Below are positions 4,627-6,979 of a stretch of 6,979 nt of DNA, piece by piece (within the stretch, counting starts at the first letter, position 1; each line of letters begins with the position of its first letter). The DNA lies in assembly GCA_937949995.1 (NCBI GenBank), contig CALFEO010000003.1:1-6979 (forward strand), written 5' to 3'. The stretch is from an uncultured bacterium (lineage in GTDB: Bacteria > Patescibacteriota > Patescibacteriia > 2-12-FULL-60-25). The notes beneath the pieces are model-generated. The model searched no databases. It had not been told where the DNA came from and saw nothing but the letters and a program-made list of their open reading frames with translations. The translations under genes were made by a program, and so were the position numbers.

Positions 4627-5028
4627 TCAAGACTTTCCGGAGTGTCGGCGTCTTTTTTGATAACAACGGTTGCAGATACCTCGACCGTCCGCGAGTCTTT
4701 CAGCAATCTTTCCCGGTTCATGGCACCGCGCGCAGATCTCTTGCGGACGAGTGCGCTGATAGCAGGTATGGCAAATCGCTCCGCCGTTCTCATCCCGCCG
4801 GCGCACTGATCTCACCTTGCCGCACAAACCGCAAGCTTCAACATTGATCCGCTTTTGATAGCAAATGATGCAAACCGGCTGGGTTGGCGATTTCCAATAA
4901 TGAACTTTTTTGGGCTCTCCGCAATACCAGCACTTTCTCGGCCCTTGCTTGAAACCGTTCTTGGATCTTTTACGCCGAAACGAACCGCGTTTCGGTTGCT
5001 GTGCCGGCGAAGGAACACTGTCTGTCAC
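4627..5028 (-). CDS. Triple zinc-ribbon basic protein, 133 aa
   Basis: A small, very basic protein made of three tandem zinc ribbons, probably a nucleic-acid binder. The Cys quartets are C33/C36/C53/C56, C66/C69/C86/C89 and C99/C102/C119/C122. Each is C-x2-C-x16-C-x2-C, the period is exactly 33 residues, and each unit ends in CYQK or CYQR. The first 32 residues are a basic tail (GSFRRKRSKNGFKQGPRK), and the C-terminus is KRRRHSGKS. Similar C-x2-C...CY ribbons occur at the N-terminus of some phage-type integrases, but here they stand alone, so a recombination link is only a hint. The start is GTG at 5028, set by a full AGGAGGTGA site (5040-5032), 6 bases from GGAGG to the start. It has its own promoter and terminator. 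Confidence 0.88.
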   Translation of the reverse strand: MTDSVPSPAQQPKRGSFRRKRSKNGFKQGPRKCWYCGEPKKVHYWKSPTQPVCIICYQKRINVEACGLCGKVRSVRRRDENGGAICHTCYQRTRPQEICARCHEPGKIAERLADGRGICNRCYQKRRRHSGKS

Positions 5029-5049
5029 TTTTCACCTCCTCTTTGGCAC

Positions 5050-5077
5050 AATATACTTGGTTTTCTGTAAAAGTCAA
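5050..5077 (-). promoter_or_regulatory. Promoter of the zinc-ribbon gene
   Basis: On the minus strand: TTGACT (5077-5072), a 16-bp spacer and TATATT (5055-5050), each five of six to consensus. The expected +1 is near 5043, just before the AGGAGGTGA site. Confidence 0.75.
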
Positions 5078-5170
5078 TCGTCCTCGCGGTGAAACCTTGA
5101 TTTTTTCCCAGCGCTAAGCTATTCTTGCAACGGAAAAGACAATATATTGATCCGTCAATAATCAATGCCT

Positions 5171-5247
5171 GTGCCCTTAGCTCAGCCGGATAGAGCAACA
5201 GCCTTCTAAGCTGTAGGTCGTTGGTTCGAATCCAACAGGGCACGCCA
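5171..5247 (+). tRNA. tRNA-Arg (anticodon TCT), CCA encoded
   Basis: A complete cloverleaf of 77 nt including CCA. The acceptor stem GTGCCCT (5171-5177) pairs with AGGGCAC (5237-5243), followed by discriminator G5244 and genomic CCA (5245-5247). The D-arm stem is GCTC/GAGC. The anticodon stem ACAGC/GCTGT holds the loop CTTCTAA with anticodon TCT, reading AGA. The T-arm GTTGG/CCAAC holds TTCGAAT. Upstream there is a TATATT at 5143-5148 that could be a -10, but I see no convincing -35 at the right spacing. A perfect palindrome begins at the discriminator base, so the encoded CCA can pair with downstream TGG. Confidence 0.97.
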
Positions 5248-5269
5248 CGTCGTTCGCGAACGACGTGGC
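5244..5269. repeat. Perfect 26-bp palindrome overlapping the tRNA 3' end
   Basis: The half-sequence GCCACGTCGTTCG (5244-5256) is followed by its exact reverse complement (5257-5269). As RNA it gives an 11-bp stem with a CGCG loop. Its left arm uses the tRNA discriminator and CCA. The 9-mer GGCACGCCA at 5239-5247 is repeated at 5267-5275, so the palindrome is framed by a direct repeat of the tRNA tail. No T-run follows, so it is not an ordinary terminator. Confidence 0.9.
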
Positions 5270-5318
5270 ACGCCACAACTCTTTGTTCGGTGTGCCGCGT
5301 TATTCATTATGCGACAAA

Positions 5319-5348
5319 AAAACACCCCGTTTTTCGGTGGTGTTTTTT
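5319..5348 (+). terminator. Intrinsic terminator after the tRNA
   Basis: AACACCCCG (5321-5329), loop TTTTT, CGG (5335-5337), a bulged T, GGTGTT (5339-5344), with a T-run to 5348. An A-run before the stem could let it act on the minus strand too. Confidence 0.85.
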
Positions 5349-5360
5349 GATATCAACATC

Positions 5361-5388
5361 TTGACAAGATGTATAAAAAGCACATACT
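5361..5388 (+). promoter_or_regulatory. Promoter of the GIY-YIG gene (predicts leaderless mRNA)
   Basis: TTGACA (5361-5366, perfect), a 16-bp spacer and CATACT (5383-5388, four of six). The expected +1 falls at about 5395, the A of the start codon. Confidence 0.5.
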
Positions 5389-5394
5389 AAAAAT

Positions 5395-5649
5395 ATGTGG
5401 TACTTCTATATCTTACAAAGTCAAAAAAATATTAATTATTTCTACAAAGGTTCCACCAACGATCTTCAAAGACGTTTGCAAGAGCACGAACAAGGTCTGA
5501 CTGTATCAAACAAGGCTTATAGACCATTCAAGCTCATTTATTATGAAGCGTATCTTACAGAAAGAGCCGCAAGAGAAAGAGAAACAGCTGTTAAAAAGTC
5601 CGGTTCAATTTCAGTGCCATTGATTAGAAGGATCAAGCAACATCTTTAA
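5395..5649 (+). CDS. Small GIY-YIG domain protein (UPF0213/YhbQ-like)
   Basis: An 84-aa single-domain GIY-YIG protein, full length for the stand-alone UPF0213-like group. These are nuclease-fold proteins, some with DNA cleavage activity and most of unknown role. Visible motifs: WYFYILQS (2-9) as the GIY strand; YFYKGSTNDLQRRLQEH (15-31) with YKG in place of YIG, the catalytic-type Arg at 26 or 27 and H31; YRPFKLIYYEAY (42-53); and RERETAVKK (60-68) with the family Glu (E63 or E61). Lys in place of Ile in YIG is seen in some family members as I recall, so I do not call it inactive. The gene is AT-rich. No SD precedes the ATG, and the promoter predicts a leaderless message. It converges on the xer gene across an AT-rich repeat. 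Confidence 0.88.
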   Translation: MWYFYILQSQKNINYFYKGSTNDLQRRLQEHEQGLTVSNKAYRPFKLIYYEAYLTERAARERETAVKKSGSISVPLIRRIKQHL

Positions 5650-5671
5650 TTAAATATTTAAAATATACACC

Positions 5672-5817
5672 GCTCGCTTTATTATTTATTATTTTTTATT
5701 TGTGATTTTATTAAAGTACTGCTCGCTTTATTATTTATAACTTTATTATTTATTATTTAATTACGTACTGCACGCTTTATTCTTTATTATTTATTCTTTA
5801 TTATTTTTTATTTGGAG
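5672..5817. repeat. Three copies of a 49-bp AT-rich tandem repeat reaching into the xer 3' end
   Basis: Units begin GCTCGCTTTATTATTTAT at 5672 and 5721, and GCACGCTTTATTCTTTAT at 5770; the spacing is 49 bp both times. TACT precedes copies 2 and 3. The rest is runs of TTATT. Copy 3 covers the stop codon and last residues of the xer gene. The about 150 bases between the two stop codons hold no gene. Confidence 0.8.
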
Positions 5818-6742
5818 CATCGCGACGCGTCCCATGAAACGCCTGATGCACTTCTTTCAGCTGTTTATTCGTTACATGCGTATATATCTGCGTCGTAGTA
5901 ATCGACGAATGGCCAAGCATTGCTTGCACGCTACGGAGGTCCGCGCCGTTCATCAGCAAATCCGTCGCAAAAGAATGTCGCAAACTATGCGGTGAAATAT
6001 CTTTGGGGATTCCCGCGGCCAAAGCGTAACGCTTAACCATCCTCTCTATGGAGCGGGGAGTGATGGGGCCGGTCTCTTTATCGCTTTTTATATTCGCGGC
6101 TCTGTCGTGACGCACAAACATAAACGGCGATTCATCCTTGCGCAATTCCAAATATTTTTTCAGCCAGTTTCGCGCGGATTGCGATAAAAACACCACACGC
6201 GTCTTATCGCCCTTACCGCGCACCGTAAACTCATCCTTATTTAAATTTATCTGATCTCTCTGTAAATTGGCCAACTCCGAAACGCGCATACCTGTCGAAA
6301 AAAACAATTCCAGCACAGCCCTGTCGCGCGCCTGCAAAATATCGGATTGAATCGTTCTCGTTGGCTCTTCTATCAACCTCTCAATATCTTCCGCATCCAA
6401 AAACACCGGCTCTCGCGAACCCTGCTTGGCCAGTTCAATTTTTTCCGGCGCCAAGGTCTTAATATTTTTCTTGGCTAAATATTTCAAAAAAGATCGAAGC
6501 GCTATCAGATGATAGTTCTGTGTACTCTTCTTTAAATTACCGCGCGTCTTATCCTCCAAACGATTCAACCACAATCTGAAATTGGTAACCATGCTGTCGG
6601 TTACATCTTCCGGATTCGGATCCCCGGCCCATTCGATAAAACGTGTAAGATAAAAATCGTAATTCGCTATGGTCATGGATGCCCGCCCCTTCTCGATCTC
6701 CATATACGTCAAAAAATTTCGTAAATGCCCTGATAATTTCAT
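5801..6742 (-). CDS. XerC/XerD-type tyrosine recombinase
   Basis: A full-length 313-aa site-specific recombinase that cuts and rejoins DNA through a 3'-phosphotyrosine. Residues 1-95 are the SAM-like core-binding domain (MTIANYDFYLTRFIEWA, 23-39). The catalytic domain follows from about 110, with every active-site residue: R153 in STGMRVSEL, K177 in RGKGDKTR, H252 and R255 in PHSLRHSFA, H278 in LGHSS and the nucleophile Y287 in IYTHV. Length and sequence suit the chromosomal XerC/D group, which resolves chromosome dimers at dif, but such proteins also serve as integrases. A tRNA with a palindrome at its 3' end lies about 550 bases away, so an integrase role cannot be excluded. The last residues (APNKK) and the stop lie within the AT-rich tandem repeat. 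The promoter puts +1 two bases before the ATG. Confidence 0.93.
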   Translation of the reverse strand: MKLSGHLRNFLTYMEIEKGRASMTIANYDFYLTRFIEWAGDPNPEDVTDSMVTNFRLWLNRLEDKTRGNLKKSTQNYHLIALRSFLKYLAKKNIKTLAPEKIELAKQGSREPVFLDAEDIERLIEEPTRTIQSDILQARDRAVLELFFSTGMRVSELANLQRDQINLNKDEFTVRGKGDKTRVVFLSQSARNWLKKYLELRKDESPFMFVRHDRAANIKSDKETGPITPRSIERMVKRYALAAGIPKDISPHSLRHSFATDLLMNGADLRSVQAMLGHSSITTTQIYTHVTNKQLKEVHQAFHGTRRDAPNKK

Positions 6743-6750
6743 ATGCCTTC

Positions 6751-6779
6751 ATTATAGCTGGTAAATAACCAATCACCAA
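6751..6779 (-). promoter_or_regulatory. Promoter of the xer gene (perfect -10; predicts a 2-nt leader)
   Basis: On the minus strand: TTGGTG (6779-6774), a 17-bp spacer and TATAAT (6756-6751). The expected +1 is 6744, two bases before the ATG at 6742. The -35 lies inside the 7-bp-period array. GAAGG (6750-6746) looks like a weak SD but would be upstream of +1. Confidence 0.65.
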
Positions 6780-6798
6780 GCGCCAATTACCAACCGCC
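6764..6798. repeat. Degenerate 7-bp tandem array near the xer promoter
   Basis: Five units in strict register: AATAACC, AATCACC, AAGCGCC, AATTACC and AACCGCC (consensus AANNNCC). It is followed within 5 bases by a GTCATTTC repeat, as is the 3857-3888 array at a slightly larger gap. Confidence 0.75.
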
Positions 6799-6802
6799 CC
6801 CT

Positions 6803-6923
6803 TTTGTCATTTCGAACGGACGTGAGAAATCTCCGCTTATAAAACTTAAGCCAGTAAACCCTCTTTGTCATTTCGAACGAACGTGAGAAATCGCCGCCTG
6901 TAAAACTCAAGCTAGTAATAACG
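6803..6923 (+). repeat. Two tandem 61-bp units carrying the short form of the GTCATTTC palindromic repeat
   Basis: Copies of TTTGTCATTTCGAACG begin at 6803 and 6864, each ending GTGAGAAATC, followed by similar tails (TAAAACTTAAGCCAGTAA and TAAAACTCAAGCTAGTAA). Each short core can fold as ATTTC/GAAAT, then a GA/GA mismatch, then ACG/CGT. Confidence 0.85.
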
Positions 6924-6969
6924 GTGGAGATTTCTCACATCCGATGCGCCTAAGGAGCAGAAATGACAA
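6923..6969 (-). repeat. Palindromic interspersed repeat, inverted copy without the inner hairpin
   Basis: Read on the minus strand, it matches 3902-3964 from TTTGTCATTTCTGCTCC to GAGAAATCTCC but lacks the 18-base inner part. It faces the two short copies at 6803-6896. The window ends 10 bases later, so the cluster may continue. Confidence 0.85.
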
Positions 6970-6979
6970 ACTTGTTATT

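Noticed and set aside
5244..5269. Palindrome as a normal tRNA terminator
   Set aside because: No T-run follows it, and a proper terminator with six T lies at 5319-5348.
5025..5276. Minus-strand frame of 83 codons over the tRNA
   Set aside because: Its sequence (CWIRTNDLQLRRLLLYPAEL) is the antisense translation of a tRNA gene, a common false protein in databases. It also overlaps the promoter of the zinc-ribbon gene.
5672..5817. 49-bp repeats as a CRISPR or replication-origin iteron set
   Set aside because: The units have no separate spacer part, are low-complexity AT, and there is no replication gene in the window.

Overview
The window looks like bacterial chromosome from a Candidate Phyla Radiation (Patescibacteria-type) genome. 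This is an inference. The tyrosine recombinase, the small GIY-YIG protein, the REP-associated transposase fragment and the dense non-coding repeats between genes all resemble what that group carries, and the proteins of unknown function fit it too. There is no rRNA or marker gene here to fix the lineage. Shine-Dalgarno sites matching a normal 16S tail (AAGGAGG, AGGAGGTGA) and sigma70-like promoters show a bacterial expression system.

Layout. (1) 1-253: the 3' end of a RAYT/IS200-like transposase gene. It converges on (2) a slipin/stomatin gene (320-1090, minus), with a two-way terminator between them. (3) From a divergent promoter region, a 310-aa protein of unknown function (1269-2201, plus), closed by a clear terminator. 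(4) An ATP-grasp protein (2373-3635, plus) with its own promoter and terminator. (5) About 340 bases of repeat mosaic (3738-4075). (6) A 119-aa Cys-containing unknown protein (4137-4496, plus) with a strong promoter, a strong SD and a terminator. (7) A triple zinc-ribbon protein (4627-5028, minus). (8) tRNA-Arg(TCT) (5171-5247) whose CCA end lies in a perfect 26-bp palindrome. (9) A GIY-YIG protein (5395-5649, plus). (10) An AT-rich 49-bp tandem repeat that runs into the end of (11) a full XerC/D-type recombinase (5801-6742, minus). (12) A second repeat cluster (6764-6969) of the same families as region 5.

Almost every gene is its own transcription unit, with a promoter and terminator visible in the sequence; I see no operon. 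Two expression styles alternate. The 310-aa, ATP-grasp, 119-aa and zinc-ribbon genes have SD sites. The slipin, GIY-YIG and xer genes have no SD in a leader, and their predicted promoters put the RNA start at or within 2 nt of the ATG, which suggests leaderless mRNAs.

The most notable signals are the non-coding ones: the palindrome that captures the tRNA 3' end, the paired repeat families (7-bp-period arrays followed by a GTCATTTC...GAGAAATC palindrome) at two sites, and a REP-like hairpin encoded inside the RAYT reading frame. I do not see a complete new defence or biosynthetic system. The best protein candidates for new biology are the ATP-grasp protein with the neighbouring 310-aa protein, and the stand-alone triple zinc-ribbon protein.
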